From the NCBI RefSeq assembly GCF_043290135.1, contig NW_027464588.1, forward strand, positions 7,572,001-7,636,000: DNA of 64,000 bases, in the 5' to 3' direction. Numbering within the stretch: position 1 is the stretch's first letter; the number at the start of each line of letters is the position of its first letter. Positions 12,716 through 23,238 of this stretch are shown here, in pieces. Both the position numbers and the translations under genes were made by a program. Under the pieces are notes generated by a model that saw only the letters and a list, made by a program, of their open reading frames with translations, did not search any database and was not told the origin of the DNA. The stretch comes from Rhipicephalus microplus (lineage: Eukaryota > Arthropoda > Arachnida > Ixodida > Ixodidae).

Positions 12716-14690
12716 TTCTTAGCTGGTGAAATCACGTTAGTCACAAACACGTTCAGTCTTCTCAATATCTTTTCACTGTATAACACTGAAGTATACCTAG
12801 AACTGGTTGCAGTTTGTTTCTTTGTTAATAGTCCGCATCTGAATGCCAAAGTGCTAAAATGAAAAAAAAATGACAGAGCTTTGCATTCACTTGAGTTATG
12901 GGCCATTACTCAAATTGATAATAATTATGAATACTGGTCGAGTCTTTCTAAAGAGCGATCTTGTCGTTTATTGTTTGTAACTGAGCGAAAAAAATTGCGC
13001 AGTGGTCATAAACAACACTGATTTTACAGGACCTACCAAATGATACAACACTGAAGTGGTATTAAAGATAGTTGCCGGGCTATTGCAGAACGCTGAGGTA
13101 CTCCTTAGGTGACATGTGGAAAGGTCTCGGAAGTATTATTCCTAAGCAGTTATTACGTGCTTATTGTTTAAAACAGTTTCATCGGTGTTAAAACAACTGG
13201 ATGTGTGTTCAACAATAAGTGTTTTGGGAGCAGCTCGTGTTAATTAAATCTCTCAATGTATTTCGCAAAGTAAAAAAGAAGTGTGCCAGTTTGTACGTTC
13301 CACTCACTCTACCGCCGTGGCCGTAGCTTCACGTGATGCACATGTCAAATCTAGCGCTTCAGGTTGAGTGATAATGTGCAATACTTCGTGATCGGAAATT
13401 TCTAAAAGTTTTTTGAGCGTAACGAAGCGTTTGAATTTTCGTAATATTTCAGATATCAGCACTTAGTAAGCAAACGACTTAGTTTTAGCCATGAACCTAG
13501 CAACAAATAATCGGTCTTCCTGCCCACAGAATGACCTCACATACTTTTTTCAGCATTACCTAAATAATCTCATAATGTCAGCGCCTAGTTTCAGCTACTA
13601 ATATAATTCACTTTGATGGAGGACTGGTTAGTGAAGAAACCATCCGCGACATTAAATATTAGCTGAAAATTTCCACATCGACGACGGCGAAGCAATAAAA
13701 ATGCACCTAGCATTCCCTAGATTACAAAAGTTTGGCGACGGCGTCCAGTCAGGCTCATTAGAGGTCATTAGCAGAGTCGTGGAGTAGAAAACAGGAAGTG
13801 ATAGAAAAAAAATGAAAGGCCAATGGGGGACTCCGTTGGCCAACCAAAGCACGAACTGCTGCGCATTACGCAGAACATGCTTTTTGTAAGCATGCTGATA
13901 GTTAGATGATGCTGCCTGTGTGGTTTTTTGGCAGTTAGCTCTGCAGGGCCTATCTGTAACGCACGGGCAGAAGCGGTCGCGTTCACCTACAGTGTGACCT
14001 ATTTCGAGAATTTAGCGTAGTGGAGCAGACGATAAAAGGAAAGGTAATGGAAAGGCAGGACGTCGAGCATGTTGTACTTGACTTACTAAATCATTCCCAA
14101 ATAGAAGCATAGGCCCACTCACCCGCTTTCAAATAAAATGGAAACAAATAGGAAACAGAGACCCAGGGAGGCATGCACGAGCATTGCAGCATTCATGCGA
14201 GACGTAAGCATCTCTATACATGACTATTCCTCATGGTTTAGCGTTTTTAAAGAGCCTTTGTATTCGCGCCCTCGGCATTATGTGAAAGTATAGAGTTATC
14301 ATGTTCCGTTTCCCCAATAAGTTGATACGTTAAAGAGAAACACTTGCTATACCTCTGACTGGCACTCACATTTACAAATTAGTTATAATGTGCAACACGA
14401 GAAAGTAATGTCTGGCTACGGTATTGCTTCGCAAAGCCATAATATTGGCATTCGAGCAAAATATTTCCAATGTGAGACATGGCAGTACCTCAATTCTGTG
14501 AGCTACACTGTTTAACTAGTGTTTTTTTTCGCAAAATAGTAAAAAATGTTGATTTGTCCTACTTACGTTACGGCTATCTGTAATTTGAAGCTAAGCACTT
14601 TTATATGCAGTAATATCTTACAGGTGGCATTGAAATTGACGAAGCTCTTTGTTAATACTAACATTGCAATGGACACCATATAAAGAGAAA
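12716..14690. other. Unassigned non-coding stretch
   Basis: No gene, RNA or recognisable repeat seen. Only short chance frames are present. Confidence 0.4.
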
Positions 14691-14691
14691 T

Positions 14692-14868
14692 AGCAGTGGC
14701 TGCATTTTGGATGGAGAGAAAAATGCTGTAGGTTTGTATGCTCAGATTTGAGTGCACGCTAAAGAACTCCAGGTGGTTCAAATTTCTCGAGCCCTTCTTC
14801 ACGACAACTCTCATAATAATAACGTGGTTTTTGGGACGTCAAATCACACATATCAATCAATCAATTGA
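14692..14868 (+). mobile_element. Ruka-like SINE, 5'-truncated
   Basis: It retains the body motifs ggctgcattttggatgga, aagaactccaggtggttc and tctcataataataacgtgg, and ends in caatcaatcaattgat. The tRNA-like head with A and B boxes is missing. It is more diverged than the copies at 33.6, 48.5 and 59.3 kb. Confidence 0.8.
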
Positions 14869-15084
14869 TAGAAGTAACCAATGAACACTGTTGTCCTGTT
14901 CACCTTTTTCTCAAATGGTCGGGAGCACTTGTTAGTGCCAAAAAATTGCCCGCAGCTTCCCTCGGGGGAACACTGAGGAGGATGCGGAGCATATAATTGG
15001 TTAACGGGGTGTTAAAGTGCGACTTACTTGGGTCGATGGCTAAATTGGTTAACGTGGTTGTGAAATGGGGTGTTAAATTGTGAC

Positions 15085-15225
15085 TTACTTGGGTCGATGG
15101 CTAAATTGGTTAACGTGGTTGTAGGAGGGGGTGTTAAATGACTGAACACGTACACACGTATGCGAAAGGGCGGCGCTGGTCGAAGGGACGTCGATCATTG
15201 TGTTTGTGGATTCGTTGGCATTCAT
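15085..15225 (-). CDS. Conserved 46-aa first-exon-like open frame (copy 1)
   Basis: The minus-strand frame runs from ATG 15225-15223 to a TAA lying inside a GTAAGT, so it could be read as a 46-residue peptide or spliced just before its end. The product is Ser/Thr/Asn-rich at the N terminus (MNANESTNTMIDVPSTS) with a His/Asn-rich end. The other copy at 63462-63602 has the same length and reading with four amino-acid differences. No signal peptide, membrane segment or known domain is seen. The start was chosen because it follows TATA and initiator at identical distances in both copies. Confidence 0.4.
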   Translation of the reverse strand: MNANESTNTMIDVPSTSAALSHTCVRVQSFNTPSYNHVNQFSHRPK

Positions 15226-15305
15226 TTCACGGCGACTTCGGACGTCGACGCGCCGTACAAACCAACGGACGAGCGGCAACTGAGCGAGCAAGCGCCGACC
15301 TTGAG

Positions 15306-15313
15306 TATATATA
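15306..15313 (-). promoter_or_regulatory. TATA box of cassette copy 1
   Basis: TATATATA lies 32 bp upstream of the initiator A (15281) on the minus strand. This is the spacing expected of an RNA polymerase II core promoter and is identical in copy 2. Confidence 0.6.
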
Positions 15314-15344
15314 CAGCGCGACGGCGCATGCGCTGTCAGCTGTC

Positions 15345-15357
15345 GAATGTTCTCGAA
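15345..15357 (-). promoter_or_regulatory. Heat-shock-element-like motif, cassette copy 1
   Basis: The plus strand reads GAAtgTTCtcGAA, three alternating nGAAn units. A second match lies at 15424-15436 (GAAtgTTCgaGAA). The motif is seen directly; binding by heat-shock factor is inference. Confidence 0.5.
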
Positions 15358-15500
15358 GGAGAAGCGCGCGTGGCAGAGATGGTGGGCGACGGCGCGACGG
15401 CGCATGCGCGCGCGTCAGCTGTCGAATGTTCGAGAAGCGGTGCGGATGGCGCGGACGGCGCACTACAAGGCGCGAGTATAAGATGCTTCCGCATCTAAAA

Positions 15501-18500
15501 GCAAAGTGTCTACACAGTGAAACGTAAACCAAGAACAAAAATATTGTTCTAGACTTTGAAATTCAGCCCCAAGAAAAAGTGGAATACTACTTTGTTGACT
15601 ACGGTACGTATTGCGCTTGTGTAATAAAGACTCACAAATTATAACTTTTGAAGACATGATTGCTTTCTCTACTTAAATCGCTGCCCTTCTTTTGTTGTGA
15701 AGGTCACTTGGTTTGTTCAAAATACCTGTAAAATTAGATTAGAAGCAATGACGCTTGCAACCGTTCTCGCGCTCCGAAATTGTGCCCTGGTGGCTGCAAT
15801 GTGGCATTCGCCTCATTTCCTATATCGTCTAGAACATTTGCTGTAATGAATAGCACGTGAGAGATAATGGGTCTGTTAATTACATAGCGCAAACGATGTC
15901 ATTTTACATAACGTGGATTTGACATGACGGCCACTAATCTCCAAAAGCCAAGCTGAAAGATGATAGGAGACACAAGTCATTCATTGGTTGCCTGTTTTTC
16001 GCACGTATAGCAAATATGCTGAAAGCGTCAGGCGTATTGTTTAGGAAATGGGAAATGTTTACTTATTCGAACATGAACAGGGCAGAATTATGAAAAAAAG
16101 TAAAAAGCACTAAAAAGCGGAGAAAGTAGGGTGCTTATCAAGGTCGACAATTGCGTTGAAAATTTCGTTGCTTGAGAATAAACTTGTTCCCCTTAATGAA
16201 CTACTTAATAAAACAGTGGGGTTACTATTTTTCTCAGACAAAACATTCACCTTAGGGGATAACTATATAATTCACATGTTATCATTCGACGAAAGTTTCT
16301 CGGTAGGCATTTTGGCTTTGTCTGCGAAATCTGCAAGCGCCCGTGAAAGCACGTTTTAGCTATGCTGGTTAACCACCTGCATTTCAGCTATGCTGGTTAG
16401 CCACCTGCACGGAGCACTTTGGCGGTGATTTTTTTTTGTAATATTTTGTCGCACCGAGAGGCCTTGTGATACGCATAAAACATCTCTTGTCTTTCGGTAT
16501 TTGTTTAATATCTTCCTTTGTTCATGAAAGGGGTGCCGTAGTGGCATTCAGAAGTTTCAATTTTTGTCAACTCATAAATTTATAAACAGCCATAAGGAAG
16601 CACAGGAAAGAGACATGCAGCTTTTTGTTTTGCCTTTTGTCATCACACCATTCGCCTCTTTTTTAGAGTTGTACTCTCTCCACCATTTGTGCTTTTCCAC
16701 CTTAGTAAAAAAAAGTAAGTGATCTAAATTAACCATGCACTGATAAGTGTCGTGCCTTTCGTACGGAGCGATATTGGCCTTGCTTCTGGGTCGACAATGC
16801 CTGTCTATGCGCTGCACCATGACGCTCACGATTCTGGCCGCCTGATATATATGTGATTATTTTTATATCTTTGATAATTTTGTAATGTTCAGATTCCCGA
16901 GAGACTAACGCTGCATTTATATTCTGTAGCAAAGACAAGGGATCATCTCCAGAAACGAAAAAAAGAGGCCACGCGAAATAACAAAACGCATGTGGCTGGG
17001 GCGCAGCTCTTCAGGAGCACACTGTGTAGTAATAGAAGTGCTTGTTCGGCATCACCTTTATTTTTCTCTTTTTCGTCTTTTATGTGTCCGAATCAGGTCC
17101 AGTAAGCACAGCAAAGTGTAAGGTAGTGATGAAGTGCCACTTCGTCAGTGCTGGCTTTTTGCACGGAGCAGTGAAACAGCCTGAAATGAAATGTATTTTA
17201 AATTAGTGGCAACAGCAGATCCCGAGTAATGTCATGCCAGTAAACACTTGCACATAGTATTGCATTGATGACGAGTAAGGAGCTTGGGCTTTTCGCCGCC
17301 ACCAGCTCTTGATTCCGGTGATAATTATGACCTTTCAGCATATGTGCGAAACCCCCTTGAAGGCATACTTGTATTATTAGCCTAATAACCCAGCCGGAAA
17401 AAAAGAAAGTGTAAATTTTTCAGAACAAGAGACAAAAATGATGACAAAAACAACACGAAAATAATGTTTGTGGACGACACGTTTTGCTGTATATCTGATT
17501 ATGCCACACATTAAATAAATATTTTCAGCTATCTTCTGTTGAATCACAGCCGCCGAGTACGTACAAATGCGGGAAAATTGTCAATCGCATGATAACACAC
17601 AATTAGGCTTGATGTCCGTAATCACGTATAATGGTTTGTTAAAATGAATGCAATACAGGATTGAAACGTGTGACCGAAATGAAATAACAAGCGCAAGCAA
17701 TGGTGAACAAAAGCCGCCCAACAAGACAAAAATCCTCCGAAAATGTTATTTTCTTGAGTTGCATGAATACCTCTATGGGAAAAGCCGCTGACATTGAAGG
17801 GATCAATATAACTTCATTCTCTCGTTTGTAAACGAGAGAAAGGGTTGAAGCCGTCGCAACCACTCAAGACGTTCGGTAAGTGCGTGCAGGAGTTTCGCTC
17901 TGCTTTGAGGTGTCTGAGATCGAAGCATATACTATTTACAAACTTTGTGTTAACGCGACCGCGAATAACAACGTAGGTAAACTGGTAACGTGACGATTTG
18001 GCATTTTCCGACAGGTTTATTGCTATCAATTATTGATTGCGTAAGTCGGCAATAGACATCTGATTTTTGCGACTTTTTTTATGTAAATGCTGACTTTAAA
18101 ACATCTTCGTTTTGCTTGAAAGAAAGGTATCGTTACCTGCAAACTATTTATTGGCATTATTGATTGGCACATGGGGAGCTATTTTATTGTGCACCAACAT
18201 AAGCAGCAGAAAGCACTGAAGCTCACATCAGGATCGGATCAAAGATCAATGCTTGTTATGTAGATGCTGCTCTTTCTTCACAACTGGATTTTACATTACT
18301 GAAAAAACAGCAAATTTTTCTGCATAAAATTCAATTGGTATGGTGATCTTCGCTATTCAGTTTTAGTAATGGTGTGCTTCGGGTGATATTATACCTCAAC
18401 ACTTTCAAAACTTCACAGTAGGTTATTTTTTTTATAATCCTTACCCAACACACAGCTTCAGTGTCATTGCGACAGAACTATAAAAAAGACCTGCTTTAGA

Positions 18501-18925
18501 GAATACTTAGCCGGAAACCATGGCGATAATTAATGAACGAAGAAGAGAAATGCGACATATATCATGATTTAAAATCAATACTATATAATGCCCTGCGAAC
18601 CTTGTATTCTTTATGGGCATCAAAGCAAGAAAACAAGTTTCTTTTCCTCGATCATTCAATTTCCTTGCTTATTCTTCGACACATATATATTATTTCCATG
18701 ACCTCAACTGTTTCAGTCTCCCTTCTCTACTCGTTCACCTTGGTCATGTCTCTTTGATCTTTGAATAACTTCGAACCTAATAAATGGCTCAAATAATGGG
18801 GTTACTCGCTATTTTCAATAGTCGATAACAAATAGCACAAAATTTGTGAAACACTAGTCAGAAAACTTTTTTATTTTGCAAGGTGGAAGCCGGAGTACAC
18901 TATACATACTCTTTTTGCGCCGTTC
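15501..18925. other. Unassigned non-coding stretch
   Basis: No gene could be supported. A 26-28 bp tandem duplication (agctatgctggttaaccacctgca and a variant) lies at about 16358-16411. Otherwise AT-rich, with no recognisable transposon end. Confidence 0.4.
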
Positions 18926-18983
18926 GCATTCGTGTACGTACGCCCGTCCATCCGTCCGTTCGTCCGTCCATCCGTCCATCCGC

Positions 18984-19057
<74 letters not shown>
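18926..19057. repeat. (CGTC/CATC) minisatellite joined to a (CG)n(GT)n tract
   Basis: 18940-18980 is an irregular ccgtccatccgtccgtt run. 18981-19057 is a near-perfect alternating purine-pyrimidine tract, about eight CG followed by about 30 GT dinucleotides. Confidence 0.9.
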
Positions 19058-19058
<1 letters not shown>

Positions 19059-19917
19059 TGTCTATGGTGCTGCACTCACAGCTGTTGCTGTCCCTTCTAT
19101 CTTACTGTGCATGCTCATATTATTCCATGCATTCATTTATTGACTCTAATTGATGGTGTTGCAAAATTCAAGGCAGTAAATTAGAAGAGGAGAAGATGAG
19201 AAGAGGGAAAGCAAATATGTAGTAGGCTACCCTGCAAGAGAGAAAGTTTAAAGGAAGACAGAAAAAGTAAGAAAGAGGGAATGAGATAGGGTGGAGAGAA
19301 GTTGGAATATATTTAATGGGTGAAGTCGTCTGATTAAACAGTTCCTTTTCTCTTTCTGCACGTGCCTCCTGAATCGAAACAGCCAATACATTACAATATT
19401 GCTAGCAATACGTACTAAAGAACACACCTCAGAAAAATATCTCCATCACTCCTGCGTTCACTTAAATGCAAATTCATTATTATTCCATACGGAGGTGACC
19501 ATTTCCCAATAGTTCCAGCACATCAATAGCAGGTGTTAAGCATAGAGGTGTTAAGCATAGAGACAGCTGTAGGCTAGCCTACAGCTTTTCATTGATGCTG
19601 CAACTAAATGCATTCCACAAACATGAGGACGGTCAGGCAAACAACGAGTCCCATGGTCGAATAATGAATGCCGTAATGCGTGCAAATAACAAAAAAATGC
19701 CAGGCCAGCACGGAAAGCGCTGCACAGTCACAGCGAAAGCTAGAAGAGCAGTCTTTCAGAGCTTTCGAAATAGCACTGCAAGCACATCTGCTTGATACCC
19801 ACTGGGGTATTATTCATGAAAATTTTTGCGTAGTATGCCGGCATTCCCTATTTTTCGTCATTTTTGTGAAAGGCGTGGAATCCGCTAAACACTTGCAGAA
19901 ATTGTGTGTCAATTGTT
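19058..19917. other. Unassigned stretch with a 22-bp perfect palindrome
   Basis: No coding feature seen. It includes a 16-bp tandem duplication (gtgttaagcatagagg) at about 19533-19562 and, immediately after it, a 22-bp perfect palindrome at 19565-19586. Confidence 0.5.
19565..19586. repeat. 22-bp perfect palindrome
   Basis: Each half is agctgtaggct, and the second half is its exact reverse complement with no spacer. It may be the end of an element or a dyad binding site; I cannot tell which. Confidence 0.8.
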
Positions 19918-20352
19918 CATGGAGTGTCTGACGAAGAGGATGAATTATGGCTGAAGTGGGTGTGAGCCACAGTTGATAGGGGAACAAGAACAAGCTTTTG
20001 TAATGGGCTGGAGCATTGGACAACGCACTCATTACGCTATTCAAATTGTGCGACGAGTGGTTGTTATTTCACTGTTTGAAAACGCTTTATACGTTGTAAT
20101 AACGCGATTGCTTTCCCGACATCAAGCCTACCTAAGGCAAGTTTGCCAACAAGTAACACGCGCTGGTGTGGCACAGTGGTAGAATACTGGGCTGGGACCC
20201 AGTGGACCCCGGTTCGAGCCCTACTGTGCCACTCGTACTAGTTTTTTTTTCTAATTTCACGCGTTGTGGTTACGGACACCGGCAGCGGCGGACAACCACG
20301 CGTGACCCGAGTTGCGATCTCATAACACCTTTCACTGTAATAAAGCATGGAA
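19918..20352 (+). mobile_element. ~430-bp repeat with an internal tRNA-like Pol III head
   Basis: It holds an A-box match (tggcacagtggta, near 20168) and a B-box match (ggttcgagccc, near 20212) followed by a T run. Unlike an ordinary SINE, about 240 bp upstream of the tRNA-like part is also shared with the minus-strand copy at 38978-39425, for example gaacaagcttttgt and ggagcattggac. The tRNA-like anticodon arm is irregular, so this is not called as a functional tRNA. Ends are approximate. Confidence 0.6.
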
Positions 20353-20739
20353 CCTGTTTCGAGACTCACTGACCGTCGAGAATCTTATAAACGTTATGAA
20401 TATTATGTCGCAAGAAAGAAGGTTCTGCCAACTGTCGAGAAGAGAAAAATGGCATACATTTATATCAACATGACGTCATATACACAGAAGGGTAAAGTCT
20501 TGAACAGGGTAAGAAGATTAGAAGGAAAACGTATTCAGTCCCCCTGCAGAACACGCAAGGCGACAGGTTGGAGGGTCAAGCAAACACCCTCGGGACACAC
20601 TTCGAACATGTCACCAGCTCACCACACTATAGCGAGGCGTTCCAATGTTACGAAGCTAGAATGGAAATAAAAATATAGAACACCAATCTACAACATACAA
20701 TGAACCTTTCTGTTTGGCTGAACTAAATGTATCACTTAC
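20353..20739. other. Unassigned stretch
   Basis: A short plus-strand open frame (20347-20670, Lys/Arg-rich) has no recognisable domain and is not supported as a gene. Nothing else is seen before the LINE that follows. Confidence 0.35.
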
Positions 20740-21476
20740 TTGCTGCGATAATTCTACCCCAAAGCCGGAGCGTGTGCATATGAAATATTCGAACACCTTC
20801 CTACTTAAACACCAAAAGCACTTCTCTTCATGTATAATGCGGTATGCTTTCCCGGAAAACTACCCCCGGCATGGAAGGGAGCCATCGTTTTCCCGATTCT
20901 AAAACGAGACAAGGCTAATTGCGTGAACTAGTTGTCTTTGCAAGGTCTTTCACAAAATGATAAACAGGCGTGGCTGATGCACTTCCTTGAAACCAATGGC
21001 CTGCGTAACTTATACCAACGTGGGTTTCGAGAGGCTCGGTCCACCGCTGACCACCCTGTCTTTATCGAGGCACAAACTCTTGACGCTTTTGTTGATAAGA
21101 AATTTTTTCTTTCTGTGTTTTTCGACAAAGAGAAGGCGTATGACACTGCATTGTGGTTTGGCATATCGCAAGACCTGCCACATTGAGGTGCGCGGGGTAC
21201 GATGCTGAGAATCATCGAACGTTACGGGTCGAACCGGACTTTTCATGTGCGTGTGGGCACTGTCTTATCACGGATATTTGTCAAAGAACTAGGAGTGCCA
21301 CAAGGAGGTGTATTCAGTTGTATGCTTTTTATAGCGACTCTTTGCACCTGTCTTTCTCATGCAATATGTTTTATTGCACATATCATGATGATGTACATGT
21401 TTTACATTGTGCAACCTCTCAGTATGTGAACGTCAAGTCCAATCAGGTTTGAACAAGGTATCTCAATGAGCAGATG
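20740..21476 (+). pseudogene. LINE (Jockey/CR1-like) reverse transcriptase, degraded, part 1
   Basis: The plus-strand reading in changing frames shows the RT finger region (20840-20905), a palm segment with FFDKEKAYDT (near 21120) and the GVPQGG motif (near 21293). A YHDD catalytic box survives in another frame near 21381. Stops and frameshifts make it inactive. The reading breaks at 21476, where a hAT-like MITE is inserted, and resumes directly after it. Confidence 0.75.
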
Positions 21477-21645
21477 CAGAGGCGTAGCCAAAAATTGGGG
21501 GGGCACCTGCTCCCCCCCCTAAATATTTCTCACCATGGTATAGAGAAAAAAAATGGTCATATTAAGCAGGTGCCTTTCCCAAAACCAAGATCGTTCCCCC
21601 TCGCTCCCTCTTCCCCCCGAAAAAAAATTTCTGGCTATGTGCCTG
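21477..21645. mobile_element. 169-bp hAT-like MITE with G/C homopolymer runs
   Basis: The left terminus cagaggcgtagcca and the reverse complement of the right terminus (caggcacatagcca) form an imperfect inverted repeat. Both are followed inward by an aaatt block and G runs. The flanks agcagatg (21469-21476) and ggcagatg (21646-21653) form an 8-bp target duplication with one mismatch, as in hAT elements. Removing it restores the LINE frame across the site, which confirms the insertion. Confidence 0.75.
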
Positions 21646-21653
21646 GGCAGATG

Positions 21654-21683
21654 AGAGAGGTTTTAAAGTCAACTTTGTCAAGA
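21654..21683 (+). pseudogene. LINE reverse transcriptase, short continuation
   Basis: Directly after the MITE the LINE reading continues (ADERGFKVNF), as expected for the segment following the RT catalytic core. It is then cut by an LTR fragment. Confidence 0.6.
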
Positions 21684-21975
21684 CGAAGGAAGACGCTGGG
21701 TCTCGGGCGCATGGGCAGCTAAGGGAAGGTAGTCGCGGGTTCAAATCCCGGCTGCGGCGGCTGCATTTTCGATGGAGGTGGAAATGTTGTAGGCCCGTGT
21801 GCTCAGATTTGGGTGCACGTTAAAGAACCCCAGGTGGTCGAAATTTCCGGACCCCTCCACTACGGCGTCTCTCATAATCATATGGTGGTTTTGGGACGTT
21901 AAAACCCCACATATCAATCAGCTAGGGGAAGGTAGAGGAAGAAGAGGCAGAATAAGAACAGCTGGCCCAGGATGT
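21684..21975. mobile_element. LTR fragment of a decayed retroelement, split by a SINE
   Basis: The sequence from tgtcaagacgaagg through cgggcgcatgggcagct, and from gaggaagaagaggcag through gaacagctggccc, matches 24242-24335 of the decayed LTR element. A Ruka-like SINE sits inside it. The right end is truncated where LINE sequence resumes. Confidence 0.5.
21734..21919 (+). mobile_element. Ruka-like SINE, 5'-truncated, with target duplication
   Basis: It starts at the B-box region (gcgggttcaaatcccggctg) and runs through the usual body to cacatatcaatc. It is flanked by agctaagggaaggtag and agctaggggaaggtag, a ~16-bp target duplication with one mismatch. The A box is missing. Confidence 0.85.
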
Positions 21976-22978
21976 TTGATTTTGACGTTCAGTCAAAATC
22001 AAACATATTTTCACAACAAGAGATGTTAACTTAGATCTTAAGATAGAATTTGAGAATATTTATCCCTCTAACGCAAAGAAAATGCCATTTCAATATTTAA
22101 ATGATCGGCTGCAGCATTACGTGGCGCATGTGAACATGAACAACATAATTGCGACCGATGCATCCGTATCAAATGAAAAGGCTGGGGCAGGTATCTTCTC
22201 ACGTTCCCTTGACTGGTCCTTTTCGGTTAGACTCCCAGATTACACACCAATATTCATGGCAGAATTATTTGCTACTGTACTGGCACGACGGAAACTTCCT
22301 TTGGGCGAATCGGAAGCAGTCGTAATTACAGATTCTTTTTCAGTATGTGCTGCTCTGTCTTGAGGAGCCAACTTAACACTTATGCACATGTTTCGAGAAC
22401 ACATACCGACAAACTTGAAAAAACTGCAGCTCTTATGGGTACCAGGTCATCGTGGCATATATCTCAATGAGATGGCGGATGCACTAGTCACAGTATCTCT
22501 TAGCGGTCCCATTATCCCGATTTTGCCTGATACGGTTTACGCGACAGCAATAAGGTTTAGAAACCTCTGTTTGCGTGAATACGACTGCTACTCATTGGAT
22601 AAACATCGAGATTTCGCACATCTAAGATGCCGCTGGAATAGAGAGTGGTGTGCAACACGGCACTTGGAAGTTACTTTTACAAGATTGCGTTGCAGAATTC
22701 CTCAACTGAATCATTATTTGCATAAAGTTGGTCTAAAGGCGTCACCTTTATGTCAGACTTGCGAAGAAATGGAAACGATAGATCACTTCTTTTTGTTTTG
22801 TCACCGGTATTCTCATCAGCGGAAAAGATACCTGGTAGCTCCACTTGAAAAATTGAGATTAGAATTAAATGTGGCAGTAATTTTGTCGTTTGGCAGCATT
22901 AAATTCGGTTATAGCCACAGGGACGTCTGCTCTGCGGTATTTGAATACATAATTGAAACAAATCGATTGCCATGTTAA
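21976..22978 (+). pseudogene. LINE RNase H and C-terminal zinc-knuckle region, part 2
   Basis: 22082-22363 reads as an RNase H N-terminal half (IATDASVS with the first catalytic Asp; FMAELFA with the Glu; VITDSFS). One TGA at 22361-22363 separates it from 22382-22978, which gives the WVPGH motif near 22437. A C-terminal CQTCEEMETIDHFFLFCH motif (near 22754) is typical of Jockey-group ORF2 ends. The RT thumb is missing at the LTR fragment. The tail 22985-23060 is a TA/GATA microsatellite, consistent with a LINE 3' end. Confidence 0.75.
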
Positions 22979-22982
22979 TCTG

Positions 22983-22984
<2 letters not shown>

Positions 22985-23018
<34 letters not shown>

Positions 23019-23060
23019 TAGATAGATAGATAGGTAGATAGATAGATAGATATATCATTT
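22985..23060. repeat. (TA)n(GATA)n microsatellite at LINE 3' end
   Basis: About 15 TA repeats are followed by about 11 GATA-type repeats directly after the LINE stop codon. Confidence 0.9.
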
Positions 23061-23238
23061 TAAACACACGATTACCTCTGTCTCAAATCGCATCTGATGG
23101 CCTGCATCGCTCCCTGCTCAGATATACTCCTTTTTCGATTTTCGGCTTTTCTTTCTATATTTTTTTTCAGCCCAAAATTACGTTTTCTTTGAAAAACCAT
23201 TAGCCTCTTAGTTAATATCCTGCCGCCCGGTGCCAGAG

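Larger units (their letters stand above)
14940..15500 (-). other. Promoter plus first-exon cassette, copy 1
   Basis: This is a reverse-complement copy of the cassette at 62.5-63.75 kb. Read on the minus strand from 15500 it has heat-shock-element-like motifs (15436-15424 and 15357-15345), CAGCTG E-boxes and GCGCATGCGC-type sites. It then has a TATATATA box (15313-15306), an initiator TCAGTT (A at 15281), a 56-nt leader and an ATG at 15225 opening a 46-codon frame. The frame ends in a GTAAGT that repeats about 60 bp further on. Copy ends are approximate. The outer edge has the palindromic agatgcttccgcatct (15481-15496). Function is unknown. Confidence 0.65.

Noticed and set aside
18854..19184. 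Frames of repeated Cys-Val or His-Thr
   Set aside because: Artefacts of the CG/GT tract.
20155..20235. Functional tRNA gene
   Set aside because: A and B boxes are good, but the anticodon arm has the wrong length and the acceptor pairs with A-box bases. The unit is part of a dispersed repeat.
22985..23060. CRISPR-like direct repeats
   Set aside because: Simple TA/GATA microsatellite with no spacers.
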